64,000 nt of DNA from Cohnella sp. WQ 127256. GTDB lineage: Bacteria > Bacillota > Bacilli > Paenibacillales > Paenibacillaceae. The notes under the pieces were generated by a model. That model was not told the DNA's origin, did not search any database, and saw only the letters and a list, made by a program, of their open reading frames with translations. Of the stretch, positions 27,355-37,082 are shown piece after piece. The number at the start of each line of letters is the position of its first letter. Positions within the stretch are counted from its first letter, which is position 1. The DNA lies in the NCBI RefSeq assembly GCF_024519285.1, contig NZ_JAMZCY010000008.1:124001-188000 (forward strand), read 5' to 3'. Made by a program: the position numbers and the translations under genes.

Positions 27355-27960
27355 ATGCAATTGGAGAAGGTGGTCGCCTATCATAAGGCACTTGCCGACC
27401 CGACAAGAATCAAGATTCTGATCCTGCTAGCGGGAGGCGAATTGAACGGCCAAGTTCTTGCGGAGAAGCTAGCGGTAACGCCAGCGACGATTACGCACCA
27501 TGCGATGAAGCTGCGGGAGGCTAGTCTGATCAATGAAAGACGGGATAAGAACACGATCTATTTTACGCTGAATGACTATTTCATTAAGAGCAACGCTGCG
27601 GCAACGGAAAAATTAATCTATCGGGGAGTTCACTCCGAAGGAGATGATGGGATCATGAACGACGATTGCGAACGGACTAGGGAATCGATCATCCGGAATT
27701 TCTTTACCTCGCAAGGAAAATTAAAGCATCTGCCAGCTCAGTTGAAGAAAAAGTTAATCGTGCTCGAGCATATCGTTTCTAATCTAGAGAAGGGGAGAAA
27801 GTATACCGAGAAGGAGATCAACGAGTTCGTTAAGAGCTTCCACGAGGATTTTGCGACCATTCGGAGAGAGTTCATCATGCATCAATTCATGTACCGAGAA
27901 GAGTCTGTATACGAACTGAATCCACCAGAAATGTGGACTAAGTGGCACCAGTTATCTTGA
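27355..27960 (+). CDS. ArsR-family HTH regulator with DUF2087 domain
   Basis: 201 aa. Residues ~5-85 form an ArsR-type winged HTH (HKALADPTRIKILILLAGGE, then VTPATITHHAMKLREASLI). Residues ~125-190 match DUF2087: LKKKLIVLEHIVSNLEKGRKYTEKEINE, HEDFATIRREFI, YREESVYELNP. Cys residues are few, so metal sensing is not evident. ATG 27355 is the only good in-frame start; GGAAGG lies ~14 bp upstream, which is rather far. Has its own strong promoter with repeated TCTAAT motifs that may be its own operator. Confidence 0.88.
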   Translation: MQLEKVVAYHKALADPTRIKILILLAGGELNGQVLAEKLAVTPATITHHAMKLREASLINERRDKNTIYFTLNDYFIKSNAAATEKLIYRGVHSEGDDGIMNDDCERTRESIIRNFFTSQGKLKHLPAQLKKKLIVLEHIVSNLEKGRKYTEKEINEFVKSFHEDFATIRREFIMHQFMYREESVYELNPPEMWTKWHQLS

Positions 27961-27988
27961 ACGATTGAAGAGATTTTTTGTATGCCAT

Positions 27989-28025
27989 AATAGCCTCGTC
28001 CCTCAGTAGAGGAGACGGGGCTATT
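27989..28025 (+). terminator. Terminator-like hairpin after the ArsR-DUF2087 gene
   Basis: AATAGCCTCGTC / GACGGGGCTATT with a 13-nt loop (one G-T pair); the T tract is weak. Confidence 0.6.
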
Positions 28026-28175
28026 CCATTTCCTTGTGCAAATAGTAATAAAACACCGCGTATTCATGAAATTGAACATCGTTTCGAATGTCAGACACTC
28101 CTATGATTAAGGATAGATACGATCACGCATTTGGATTATAATAACAAAAAATGGGTGTGGGACGGATGGTTCAAC

Positions 28176-29954
28176 ATGTTCAGATGGCTTTCACGGATGA
28201 ATTTGATCCAGAAATTAATCGTGTTTATTATTTTTCTTATCGTCATTCCGATCTTGCTCGCTTATTGGGTCGTCTCTGTTAAAGTAGCAGAGATTACCGA
28301 GGACCAAATGGGCGATACTCTGTTTCAATTGGTCAAAACGAGCCATTTGACCTTGGATCGAGATATTACCTCGGTTGATGGCACGACGGAGAAGCTGATG
28401 GTCACACCCGAAACACAACTGATGTTCGATACGACCGAGCTAAATGAGTACGATCGGCTGCAGAAATATCTCGTTCTAGATAAGCTGCTTACAGGCTACT
28501 CTAAGAACGACATTAATTTTGCGGTATTTATTCCAAAGATTCTTGATGATTATCCTTTCGCACCTCCTTCAGATGTTAAGCCGAACGGGGTTTTTTTCGC
28601 ATGCGATACTTCTTCATCTAGTTGGTTCCAGGATGCACTCAATGCAAGGGGCACTGGCATTATCCGAATTATGAACCAACTCGGGAATAACCCGAAAGGA
28701 ATAAAGACGGCTGCTTATATTCGAAGCATGAACAATGATCTAGATGACCGAAAGCCCAGCGGCGTGATCGTCATGACGGGATTGGATCTGCTTCTTCAGA
28801 AGGATTTAGAATCGCTTAAGATTCCTAAGGACGGTCAGATTGTCTTGTTAAATAAAGCAAATGGAGTGCTTGCGAACACAGCGGGACTTGACATCGGCTC
28901 TGTTTTCAAGCTTCCTCAGGACATTTTCCGTGCTTCCGACGGTGTATTCATTGATCGCAAGGGAAGCGATTCATCGCTATATGCCATTCATAGAAGCGTT
29001 AATAGCGACACGAAGCTGCTGTTCAAGATCCCAATCAGCTCCATCATTGGGGAACACGAAGCTGTGCGGCAGCTTGTCAACTATTTGATGATCGTGTATT
29101 TCTGCGTTCTGTTAAGCGCGAGCATTTATTTTTTTAGACATATTCTGAGTCCTCTCTCCAGATTGGCTAGGCTGAGTCGATCGTTTGAACCAGGAAGACC
29201 GCTCACGAATGAGTACAAGGTGAATCGTCGGGATGAGATAGGCCTACTTAATAATGCTTTTATTGAGATGACCAAGAGGCTCAATCAGACGATACATGAT
29301 AAGTACGACCTGGAGCTAAAGCATAAGGAAGCTGAGTTGACGATTCTTCATTCCCAGATCAATCCGCATTTGCTCTATAACACACTGGAATCGATCTTCT
29401 GGCGTACGACAATCGAGGGCAACACGGAATCGGCCGAGATGATTCGAGATCTGTCCCTGTTAATGCGTATCGGTTTAAGTCGCGGGAAAACCTTAATCCC
29501 AATTGCGGAAGAGATCAATCATATCGAAGCTTATTTGAGATTGCAGTTGAAGCGAAACAATTATTCCTTCACAACCCATTGGGATATTGATGACGATGCA
29601 AAGCTATTTCTTATTCCGAAGGTCGTATTACAGCCGTTAGTTGAAAATGCGATCATTCATGGTATTCGGAAAATGGACAATGAAGGACAACTATGGATAT
29701 CGATTAAAACCAAGGAACAAGAGGTACATATTACGATCGAGGATAATGGGTACAGAACCGTAGATATCGACAAGCTGAACGATATCGTGAACGGAATCCG
29801 TACCGAGGAAGGATTTGGCATACAGAACGTCAACAAGAGGATTAAGCTCCATTTTGGGGAGAGCTTTGGTTTAGTTTTTGAGCAACGAACAGGGAAAGGA
29901 ACGAAGGTGCTCATGACCATTCCGGCTACAGTAGAAGACCACTCCATCGTATAG
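28176..29954 (+). CDS. Sensor histidine kinase, YesM type
   Basis: 593 aa from ATG 28176 (an in-frame TTG at 28131 would add 15 residues; the choice is uncertain because both RBS candidates are weak, GGACGGA being nearest to 28176). TM1 lies near residues 15-35, then a ~240-residue extracellular sensor, TM2 (LVNYLMIVYFCVLLSASIYF), HAMP, the phosphoacceptor motif INPHLLYNTLESIFW (Leu in place of the more usual Phe), and an ATPase domain with QPLVENAIIHG. Nineteen bases separate it from the response regulator. Probably senses the solute handled by the downstream ABC system. Confidence 0.92.
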   Translation: MFRWLSRMNLIQKLIVFIIFLIVIPILLAYWVVSVKVAEITEDQMGDTLFQLVKTSHLTLDRDITSVDGTTEKLMVTPETQLMFDTTELNEYDRLQKYLVLDKLLTGYSKNDINFAVFIPKILDDYPFAPPSDVKPNGVFFACDTSSSSWFQDALNARGTGIIRIMNQLGNNPKGIKTAAYIRSMNNDLDDRKPSGVIVMTGLDLLLQKDLESLKIPKDGQIVLLNKANGVLANTAGLDIGSVFKLPQDIFRASDGVFIDRKGSDSSLYAIHRSVNSDTKLLFKIPISSIIGEHEAVRQLVNYLMIVYFCVLLSASIYFFRHILSPLSRLARLSRSFEPGRPLTNEYKVNRRDEIGLLNNAFIEMTKRLNQTIHDKYDLELKHKEAELTILHSQINPHLLYNTLESIFWRTTIEGNTESAEMIRDLSLLMRIGLSRGKTLIPIAEEINHIEAYLRLQLKRNNYSFTTHWDIDDDAKLFLIPKVVLQPLVENAIIHGIRKMDNEGQLWISIKTKEQEVHITIEDNGYRTVDIDKLNDIVNGIRTEEGFGIQNVNKRIKLHFGESFGLVFEQRTGKGTKVLMTIPATVEDHSIV

Positions 29955-29973
29955 GAGAGCAGGGGGGATCCGC

Positions 29974-31302
29974 ATGTATCAAGTTCTGGTTGTTGATGAT
30001 GAACAGATGATTTGTATGGGTGTCGCCACCGTATTAATGAATGCGAACATTGGTATCACTGAAATATTCATTGCGAATAACGGCTTCGAAGCACTCGATT
30101 ATATTCGCCTAGAGAAAATTGACCTGATCATAACGGACATCCAGATGGACTTAATGAGTGGGATTGAGCTCATTGAAACCATATTTACGGAAAATCCAAT
30201 GGTTCCTATCATCGTCTTATCCGCGCACGGAGAGTTTGAATACGCACAGAAAGCGTTACGCTTCGGGGTGAAGGAATACATCGTGAAGCCGGTTATTCCC
30301 GCGGAGCTTATTCGGGCGGTTCAATCTTTCTTGACGGAACGGGATACGCAGCAGCGATCTTTAACGGATACGACCTTTAATCAGAAGTTCGTTTTTGAGG
30401 AAATGGCATCCAAGCGAAATCATATCCTGAGTGAGCTTGTGTCGGAGGGAATTGCGGACGATGAGGTTGATGAAATTTTCACCTATTTGGGCCGTAGGTT
30501 CGATGGTCCCTATTACTGCATGCTTGTAATCGAGCTTAATTTCTTAAATGCGGGTCTGTTTGAATCAGAGATTCGTTCCTTCCGAGATCGGAGCCTCCTA
30601 AGATATGCTGCACTGAATGTCGTTGAGGAAACATTAAATCGCTGGGATAGCCTCATTTTCTACAGTGGAAGCCATTCGATATCGGTCGTCCTACAGTTTA
30701 CGCAGGAGGAAATGGATAGCCCGACAAGACTGAATGAACAGACGATGATCGCTCAGTTGCTGCACAATAATTTAAGTAAATTCATTCGACTAAGAAGCAT
30801 AGTCGGAATTAGTCATATTCAGGAAGGCATACCGAGCTGGGTTGCTCTGTTCAAGGAGGCCAATGAGGCTATCCGATGGAGCGGTGTTCATATCGACCAC
30901 AATGTTTTCTATATAGGAGATTTCGGCAAGCATGAGAAGCTTCCTTCCGCTGGGGGCATTCCCTTCTCGAAGCAAATTATTGATGATAATAATTCATTTA
31001 TCCTTAGCGCGATTCAATACATCGATGATAATTACCGTCAAAAAGGGTTGAAACTGCAGGAGATCGCAGGGTCGATCTGTTTAAGTCCTAATTATTTAAG
31101 TTATTTATTCAAGAAAATAGTCGGGATGAACTTATGGGATTACGTGACGAAGCTGAGAATGGAGGAGGCTAAACGTCTGCTTCTAACGACGGATATGCGA
31201 AGATACGAGATCTCGGACGAGATCGGCTACGAATCTCCAGAGCATTTTAGCAAAATTTTCAAGAAGCATTTCGGTGTCAATCCATCGGAAATTAAAAACT
31301 AA
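29974..31302 (+). CDS. Response regulator, YesN type with AraC HTH
   Basis: 442 aa. Receiver domain with VVDDEQ, the phosphoacceptor LIITDIQMDLMSG and the Lys of YIVKPV. The C-terminal AraC double HTH has LQEIAGSICLSPNYLSYLFK and ISDEIGYESPEHFSKIFKKH. ATG at 29974 behind AGGGGGGAT. Expected to activate the SBP-permease genes immediately downstream. Confidence 0.93.
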   Translation: MYQVLVVDDEQMICMGVATVLMNANIGITEIFIANNGFEALDYIRLEKIDLIITDIQMDLMSGIELIETIFTENPMVPIIVLSAHGEFEYAQKALRFGVKEYIVKPVIPAELIRAVQSFLTERDTQQRSLTDTTFNQKFVFEEMASKRNHILSELVSEGIADDEVDEIFTYLGRRFDGPYYCMLVIELNFLNAGLFESEIRSFRDRSLLRYAALNVVEETLNRWDSLIFYSGSHSISVVLQFTQEEMDSPTRLNEQTMIAQLLHNNLSKFIRLRSIVGISHIQEGIPSWVALFKEANEAIRWSGVHIDHNVFYIGDFGKHEKLPSAGGIPFSKQIIDDNNSFILSAIQYIDDNYRQKGLKLQEIAGSICLSPNYLSYLFKKIVGMNLWDYVTKLRMEEAKRLLLTTDMRRYEISDEIGYESPEHFSKIFKKHFGVNPSEIKN

Positions 31303-31339
31303 ATTGAAAATTACCAATCATAATTTATCCCTTCTCAAA

Positions 31340-31371
31340 CGATATATCACACATCGACGTGGGATATATCG
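31340..31371 (+). terminator. Hairpin between response regulator and SBP
   Basis: CGATATATC..CAC / GTG..GATATATCG followed by GGGTTTTA; likely terminates the kinase-regulator transcript. Confidence 0.65.
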
Positions 31372-31420
31372 GGGTTTTATGATAAAAATGTAAAACATAA
31401 ACGAAACGAGAGGGGTAGTT

Positions 31421-32872
31421 TTGAAAATGAAAAAGAGCTTACTAATCAGTATGCTGGTATTCGTCATTGTGCTGGCTGGATGCGCAAGCGGTAACAAAAA
31501 TGGGGACAACAGCCCGGGATCAGCATCGCCTTCTGCGTCTTCTCCAGTGGAGAGCAGCAGCACACCGGAAGCAACACCTTCTCCAGCCATTGCAGAGCCT
31601 GTTAGCATTATTGCTTACGCTTTTCCTGCGGATAAAACAGAGGAAAACGCAACCCTGAATGCAAAGATCAAGCGCTTCGAAGATAAAAATCCGAATGTCA
31701 CGATTACACCTAAATATTGGAAATACGAAAACACGGAAATTGCTATCAAGATGGCGTCCAACAGTGCGCAAACAGAATTCACCACATGGGCAACAGAAGC
31801 TAATCTACTGTCAGGTAAGAAATGGATCATCGATCTAACTGAAAATCTAGCGAATTGGCCTTATGCAAAGGATTTGAATGAGTTTGCACTCGCACCTTTC
31901 GTTATCGAAGGTAAAACATATGGTATTCCGATCGATGCTTACGGGATGACGATTACGATCAACAAGAAGCTGTTCGAACAGAAAGGGGTTCCACTTCCTC
32001 CACTTGATTGGACATGGGACGAATTGATCGAAGCGGCGAAAGCTGTCAACGATCCGGCTAAAGGGATTGCGGGCTTCATTCCGATGGGCAAGGGTACGGA
32101 AGCGGGATGGAACTGGACGAATTTCCTTTACGCTGCAGGAGGAGAGGTTCAAACCGTAGCGGACGGCAAAGTAACGGCAACGTTTAACTCAGAGTCGGGA
32201 CTGAAGGCTCTGCAATTTTATAAGGATCTGAAGGATGCTAACGTGATTCCGAAAAACTGGGCACTTGGGTACGGTGACGCCTTGACGTTATTCAACCAAG
32301 GACGCGGCGCGATGGTTATGTGTGGAAGCGGTAATGCCTTGGATGGCGCCATTAACCAAGGGGGTATCAATAAAGACGACGTGCTGCTCTACCCGATTCC
32401 TTCGATGACCAAAGGCGGTAAGCATACCGGCGTTGCAGGCGGTAATTATAAAGTTATTAATGGATTAGCTACGAAGGAACAGCAAAAAGCGGCATTTGAT
32501 TTCGTTGTTGACGAGTATTTCACTGATGCGTATCTGGATTCGATAGACGCACAAATCACTTCACAGAAAGCTAAAAACCAAGTTTATGTTCCACAGCTTA
32601 TCAACTACTGGAATGATAGCTCGGATTACGGAAAAAAATACGAAGAAATACTGGCTAAGCATGATAACGTATATCAATATTCTCCAGACCTAAGCAAGCT
32701 GATGGAATCCAAGCCTGAAGCAACCTATGAAACACAAGCTTACTACGGCGAAATGGCTAACGCCATTCAGAAGGTATTCACAAGCAAAGGCGACTTGGAT
32801 CTGCAGAAGATTCTAGATGATACTGCAGCCAAACTCCAAAAGAGCTCTTTCGACAAAGTCAAAATAGAGTAG
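31421..32872 (+). CDS. Sugar ABC transporter solute-binding lipoprotein
   Basis: 483-aa lipoprotein, SBP family 1. Lipobox VIVLAGC (Cys21) and a Ser/Pro-rich linker to ~residue 55. The body shows PVSIIAYAFPADKTEENATL, NPNVTITPKYW and a C-terminal helical region with Lys/Asp pairs. TTG at 31421 or ATG at 31427 are both compatible with GAGGGGTA; the difference is two residues. First transport gene of the kinase-regulator-SBP-permease-permease locus. Confidence 0.92.
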   Translation: MKMKKSLLISMLVFVIVLAGCASGNKNGDNSPGSASPSASSPVESSSTPEATPSPAIAEPVSIIAYAFPADKTEENATLNAKIKRFEDKNPNVTITPKYWKYENTEIAIKMASNSAQTEFTTWATEANLLSGKKWIIDLTENLANWPYAKDLNEFALAPFVIEGKTYGIPIDAYGMTITINKKLFEQKGVPLPPLDWTWDELIEAAKAVNDPAKGIAGFIPMGKGTEAGWNWTNFLYAAGGEVQTVADGKVTATFNSESGLKALQFYKDLKDANVIPKNWALGYGDALTLFNQGRGAMVMCGSGNALDGAINQGGINKDDVLLYPIPSMTKGGKHTGVAGGNYKVINGLATKEQQKAAFDFVVDEYFTDAYLDSIDAQITSQKAKNQVYVPQLINYWNDSSDYGKKYEEILAKHDNVYQYSPDLSKLMESKPEATYETQAYYGEMANAIQKVFTSKGDLDLQKILDDTAAKLQKSSFDKVKIE

Positions 32873-32890
32873 GAATTGAGATGACGAGAG

Positions 32891-32919
32891 GGGTCTATGC
32901 TGAAACTTAGTATAGACCC
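32891..32919 (+). terminator. Intercistronic hairpin between SBP and permease genes
   Basis: 11-bp stem GGGTCTATGCT / AGTATAGACCC (one G-T pair) with a 7-nt loop, no T tract. It probably acts as an mRNA-stabilising or attenuating element. Confidence 0.6.
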
Positions 32920-32945
32920 TGATTCATACACGGGGAGTGATACAG

Positions 32946-33851
32946 ATGGAGCTGCAGTTGGATTCTCCGATCGCAAAACCGGGCTTGCGCAGACGAACCC
33001 GATGGTATTTCTGGGGGCTGTTATTCCTAATACCAGAGATCGTAATCTTTTTTATTTTTCTATGGGTGCCGATTGCTAAAGGCGTGGCTTACAGCTTCTA
33101 TAACGTAGATTTCGTTAGCGGTAACTCCTTCGTTGGCTTGCAAAATTACAGCGAGGTGCTGAGCAACCCCGATTTCTATACCGCAATCAAGAATACGCTT
33201 GTATATATGGGGTTAGCGCTACTGATTGGCTTCTGGGTACCGATTGCAATGGCTATCGCAGTGTCCGAGCTAAAATGGTTTCAAGGACCAGCCCGTATTG
33301 TAGGCTATCTGCCCAGCATTATTCCAGCAATTGTGCTATATGGGATGTGGCAATGGTTCTATGATCCAGTGGGCCCAATCAATACGTTCCTGAATTTCAT
33401 AGGCTTAGAAAGCTTCGACTTCTATAGCAAAGAGCATGCGGTATTTTCCTTGATCATCTTGGAAACATGGCAAAACTTCGGGAGTGCAACGCTGATTTAT
33501 ATTGCGGGTTTGGCTGCAATTCCAAGAGATTTATACGAAGCATCTGAGCTAGACGGGGCGGGGGTATGGGCACGTATTCGTTATGTAACGCTTCCGAGCC
33601 TGAAGAATCTGATTTTACTGCTTCTCGTGCTGCAAGTGATTGCGACTTCTCAGGCATTCCAATCCCAGCTCCTTATGTTTGGAGGCGGGCCGGACAATGC
33701 TACGTTGACTTATCTACTTCTAACGACAAGAGAGGCTTTCACCTACTTCAACTTCGGCAAGGCTAGTGCGATGGGAGTCATCATGTTCGTCGTTCTGGTT
33801 CTATTCTCTATCCTGACGATCAAGATCAGAAAGGGAGGCGAAGAAGCTTGA
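32946..33851 (+). CDS. Sugar ABC permease, MalF-like
   Basis: 301 aa from ATG 32946, preferred to GTG 32937 because the GGGGAG site would otherwise touch the start. About six TM helices; EAA loop LYEASELDGAGVWARIRYVT. The last 4 bases (TTGA) overlap the next gene. The N terminus before TM1 is short and basic (RRRTRW). Confidence 0.92.
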   Translation: MELQLDSPIAKPGLRRRTRWYFWGLLFLIPEIVIFFIFLWVPIAKGVAYSFYNVDFVSGNSFVGLQNYSEVLSNPDFYTAIKNTLVYMGLALLIGFWVPIAMAIAVSELKWFQGPARIVGYLPSIIPAIVLYGMWQWFYDPVGPINTFLNFIGLESFDFYSKEHAVFSLIILETWQNFGSATLIYIAGLAAIPRDLYEASELDGAGVWARIRYVTLPSLKNLILLLLVLQVIATSQAFQSQLLMFGGGPDNATLTYLLLTTREAFTYFNFGKASAMGVIMFVVLVLFSILTIKIRKGGEEA

Positions 33852-34723
33852 AGTCAGCCCAAGAACGCGCGATTATGTCGCGCTACGACTTCCGTAAATC
33901 CGGCGTGAAGGTCGTGTACGCTTTTATGGTGGCGTGCATTGTACTGATCTCGCTTTCGATGTTATATCCGTTCGTCAACACGTTCCTAAACTCACTGAAA
34001 TCGACACAGGAGTTTTTCGCCTTCCCCGCGCCGTTCTTCCCAAGCAAATTTCTGTGGGGGAACTATAAGGAATCGTTGACCTATCTTAATATCGGCTTAC
34101 ATTTCAAGAATACAATCCTGATTTTTGCGGGCAATACCTTTTTCTCTCTAACTTTTCTCGGTCTGGCGGCGTTCAGCTTGTCGCATCTGAGGGTGCCAAT
34201 CAAGAAGTGGATCACGTTGTATTTCCTGTCCACCTTGCTCATTCCTGCAGCCTCGTACTTGATTCCGAACTTCTTGAACCTCAAGGATTTGGGTTTGTTG
34301 AATAGTTATTGGGCGTATTGGCTTCCGGCTGGGGCGAATGCATTCTATCTGTTGCTGTTGAAAAATTTCTTCGACGGGATTCATAAGGAGCTATTCGAGT
34401 CGGCGAGGATAGACGGGGCATCAGAATTTCGATGCTTTCTTGGCATCGCAGTACCGCTGTCCGCTCCGATCTTAATTACGCTTGTCCTGCTCGGATTTTC
34501 TACCACATGGAACGACTTCTATTGGTCAAGCTTGGTTATGCAAGAAGACAAGCTTCCGCTGGCAGGTGCGATCTATACGAAGATTATCTATCCTGGCTCG
34601 ACGATTAATTGGAATGTAAGATTCGCTATTCTCAGTATGACATTGCTTCCACCGTTAGCTCTATTTCTATTTTTCCAGAAGTACATTATAAGCGGTTTGA
34701 GCCTAGGGGCAGTCAAAGGCTAG
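33848..34723 (+). CDS. Sugar ABC permease, MalG-like
   Basis: 291-aa second membrane subunit. TTG start at 33848 overlaps the preceding stop by 4 bp, so translation is coupled; GGGAGG lies upstream. EAA loop LFESARIDGASEFRCFLGIA, C terminus IISGLSLGAVKG. A terminator follows, ending the locus. No ATPase gene. Confidence 0.92.
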   Translation: MKSAQERAIMSRYDFRKSGVKVVYAFMVACIVLISLSMLYPFVNTFLNSLKSTQEFFAFPAPFFPSKFLWGNYKESLTYLNIGLHFKNTILIFAGNTFFSLTFLGLAAFSLSHLRVPIKKWITLYFLSTLLIPAASYLIPNFLNLKDLGLLNSYWAYWLPAGANAFYLLLLKNFFDGIHKELFESARIDGASEFRCFLGIAVPLSAPILITLVLLGFSTTWNDFYWSSLVMQEDKLPLAGAIYTKIIYPGSTINWNVRFAILSMTLLPPLALFLFFQKYIISGLSLGAVKG

Positions 34724-34746
34724 GAAGCGGAAAATCGTTCTTCGAC

Positions 34747-34775
34747 AAAACATCCTAAATACGGGATGTTTTTTC
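34747..34775 (+). terminator. Terminator after the permease operon
   Basis: AAAACATCC / GGATGTTTT hairpin followed by T residues. Confidence 0.82.
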
Positions 34776-34844
34776 GTTGTGACGTTATAGGCTATACTTG
34801 AGAGATGGAAGATTAGCGAACAAGAAAGGAAGAAGGGAATTTAC

Positions 34845-35285
34845 ATGTTGTTTTACTTGGTTGCGATATTCGTTATTTCGGTTGATCAAATCACCAAATA
34901 TTTAATCCGAATTCACGTTGATATCGGTGAGTTTATAACGGTATGGGGGATGCGGTTTACACATTATGAGAATAGTGGGATGGCAGGCAGCCACCTACAG
35001 GGTTATGGGCGACTCTTTGGTGTCGTGGCGCTTCTATTCGTCGTATTCGTTTTTTACTATCGTCGAACGAACAAGCTACAGGGGATTTTATTGAATTGTA
35101 GCTTAGGTTTATTTGTTGGAGGTGCGATAGGCAATGGAGTTGACCGTCTCTTATTCGGGCAAGTGACGGATTTTATCATTCGTTCCGGAGGTATTCTTAA
35201 CGTTGCGGATCACGCGATTGAGCTTGGTGTACTATTTTTCCTCCTTCACATGGTCATCGGGTGGCTGAAAAATAGAAAAGCCTGA
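34845..35285 (+). CDS. lspA: Lipoprotein signal peptidase (LspA)
   Basis: 146-aa membrane aspartyl protease that removes signal peptides from prolipoproteins. Four TM helices are visible. Catalytic Asp residues: Asp100 in GNGVDR and Asp122 in LNVADHA; the N-terminal motif VDQITKYL is also typical. The gene stands alone, not in the usual lspA-rluD setting; a second copy elsewhere is possible. Functionally relevant to the five lipoproteins in this window. The gene ends inside the bidirectional terminator shared with katA. Confidence 0.9.
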   Translation: MLFYLVAIFVISVDQITKYLIRIHVDIGEFITVWGMRFTHYENSGMAGSHLQGYGRLFGVVALLFVVFVFYYRRTNKLQGILLNCSLGLFVGGAIGNGVDRLLFGQVTDFIIRSGGILNVADHAIELGVLFFLLHMVIGWLKNRKA

Positions 35286-35316
35286 TGAGGGCTTCATCTC
35301 ATCAGGCTTTTCTATT
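35271..35316. terminator. Bidirectional terminator between lspA and katA
   Basis: 19-bp perfect stem from AATAGAAAAGCCTGATGAG with its complement, 8-nt loop. It includes both stop codons. Confidence 0.92.
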
Positions 35317-36772
35317 ATACGCCTTGAGGAACCGCTAGACCTAGGCCTTCCGCAATGCGCTGACCAAACTCTGGATCAGCCTTGTAGAAATGTCCGATTT
35401 GGCGAAGCTTGATCTCATCCTTCTCCACAGGCTTCATAGCTCCAACAATCGTGCTCACAAGACGAGTACGTTCATCTTGACTTAACAAACGATATAAGTC
35501 TCCCGGCTGAGTGTAATGATCGTGATGGTCGTAGCCTACGCTATTCGCTTCACCCGTCACCTCAAATGCAGATGGTTTGTCTTGAGCTGATTCAGTCGCT
35601 CCACCGTAGCTATTTGGCTCATAATAAACAGATCCTCCGCCGTTGCCATCAGAACGCATTTGTCCGTCGCGTTGATTGTTATTCACTTCCGCATGCGGTC
35701 GGTTGATAGGCAAAGAGTTATGATTGGTGCCAACGCGGTAACGATGGGCATCCGCATAAGCGAAGAGACGCCCTTGCAGCATTTTGTCCGGAGATGCCTC
35801 GATACCCGGTACGAAGGAGCCTGGTGAGAAAGTTGCTTGTTCGACTTCGGCGAAGTAATTTTCCGGATTTCGATCTAATACCATACGGCCTACTTCGATT
35901 AGTGGATAGTCCTTCTGTGACCACACTTTAGTTACATCGAACGGGTCGAAGCGATAAGTATTCGCATCTTCGACAGGCATGATTTGCACATGTAGCTTCC
36001 ACGCTGGGAAATCTCCATTCGCAATTGCATTAAACAGATCCTCCGTATGGTAATCCGGATTATCTCCAGCAAGCTTGGCCGCAAGGTCGACGTCTAGGTT
36101 CTTAACACCTTGCTCCGTCTTGAAGTGATATTTCACCCAAACCGCTTTGCCTTCATCGTTGACCCACTTGAAAGTATGGCTGCCGAATCCGTGCATATGG
36201 CGTAAGGTTGCTGGAATTCCGCGATCGGTCATTAGAATCGTCACTTGATGCAGAGATTCTGGGGACAAGGACCAGAAATCCCAAACAGCATTCGGGTTTT
36301 TCAAGTGAGTTTGCGGATGACGCTTCTGTGTATGAATAAAGTCAGGAAATTTAATCGCATCGCGAATAAAGAAAACAGGTGTATTGTTACCGACCAGATC
36401 ATAGTTTCCTTCTTCTGTGTAGAACTTCACTGCGAAACCGCGTGGGTCACGTACTGTATCGGCAGAGCCAAGCTCGCCAGCGACCGTGGAGAAACGAATA
36501 AACATAGGAGTCCGTTTACCGATTTCGGATAGAAAGCTTGCTTTCGTATAACTGGACAAGTCATTTGTAACTTCAAAGTAGCCGTGCGCGCCTGCCCCTT
36601 TAGCATGAACGACCCGTTCTGGAACACGTTCTCTATTAAAATGTGCGAGTTTCTCTAGAAGATGAACATCCTGAATTAACGTTGGACCTCGCGAGCCTGC
36701 CGTCATCGAGTTCTGGTTATCCCCTACAGGAGCCCCCCAGCTAGTTGTGAGTTTGTTGTTTGGGTTACTCAT
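35315..36772 (-). CDS. katA: Catalase (monofunctional haem, clade 3 type)
   Basis: 485-aa haem enzyme that decomposes hydrogen peroxide. Catalytic His56 in [12 protein letters not shown], the distal Asn in GNNTPVFF, and the proximal haem-ligand Tyr in [12 protein letters not shown] (~residue 338) are all present. Length fits small-subunit catalases. ATG at 36772 behind GAGGAGTG (minus strand). Two palindromic boxes upstream suggest control by PerR/Fur-type regulators. Confidence 0.97.
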   Translation of the reverse strand: MSNPNNKLTTSWGAPVGDNQNSMTAGSRGPTLIQDVHLLEKLAHFNRERVPERVVHAKGAGAHGYFEVTNDLSSYTKASFLSEIGKRTPMFIRFSTVAGELGSADTVRDPRGFAVKFYTEEGNYDLVGNNTPVFFIRDAIKFPDFIHTQKRHPQTHLKNPNAVWDFWSLSPESLHQVTILMTDRGIPATLRHMHGFGSHTFKWVNDEGKAVWVKYHFKTEQGVKNLDVDLAAKLAGDNPDYHTEDLFNAIANGDFPAWKLHVQIMPVEDANTYRFDPFDVTKVWSQKDYPLIEVGRMVLDRNPENYFAEVEQATFSPGSFVPGIEASPDKMLQGRLFAYADAHRYRVGTNHNSLPINRPHAEVNNNQRDGQMRSDGNGGGSVYYEPNSYGGATESAQDKPSAFEVTGEANSVGYDHHDHYTQPGDLYRLLSQDERTRLVSTIVGAMKPVEKDEIKLRQIGHFYKADPEFGQRIAEGLGLAVPQGV

Positions 36773-36812
36773 TACACAATCACTCCTCAGATAAATTGGA
36801 TTATAGATATAA

Positions 36813-36827
36813 TGATAACGATTATCA
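36813..36827 (-). promoter_or_regulatory. Fur/PerR-like 7-1-7 box in the katA promoter
   Basis: TGATAACGATTATCA, one mismatch from the Fur 7-1-7 consensus TGATAATNATTATCA. On the minus strand it sits between a candidate -35 TTGATT and -10 TATCAT, so binding should block katA transcription. Confidence 0.65.
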
Positions 36828-36846
36828 GTAAATAATCAATAGTAAA

Positions 36847-36861
36847 TTAGAATTATTCTAA
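36847..36861 (-). promoter_or_regulatory. PerR-like box further upstream of katA
   Basis: TTAGAATTATTCTAA, a perfect 7-1-7 palindrome matching 13 of 15 positions of the PerR consensus TTATAATNATTATAA. The 36773-37082 gap holds these two boxes and the katA promoter; nothing else was recognised. Confidence 0.6.
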
Positions 36862-37082
36862 ATAAGAATAGAAGTTGACTCAGATTAATGGGTGAAGATG
36901 GAAATTCTTTCGCTAATCTATATGCTCGATAATCAAGCTTATGGGCTTGGCTACCGTGTTATTCATAGGAAATGTACAGGGTTCAACAATTCGTAACTAT
37001 TGCAGTAACTCTAGTGATTAGAAGGATTTACCTTTGTCTAATCGAATTAATATGCAACTGTGGATGACGGGAGATTATATAG

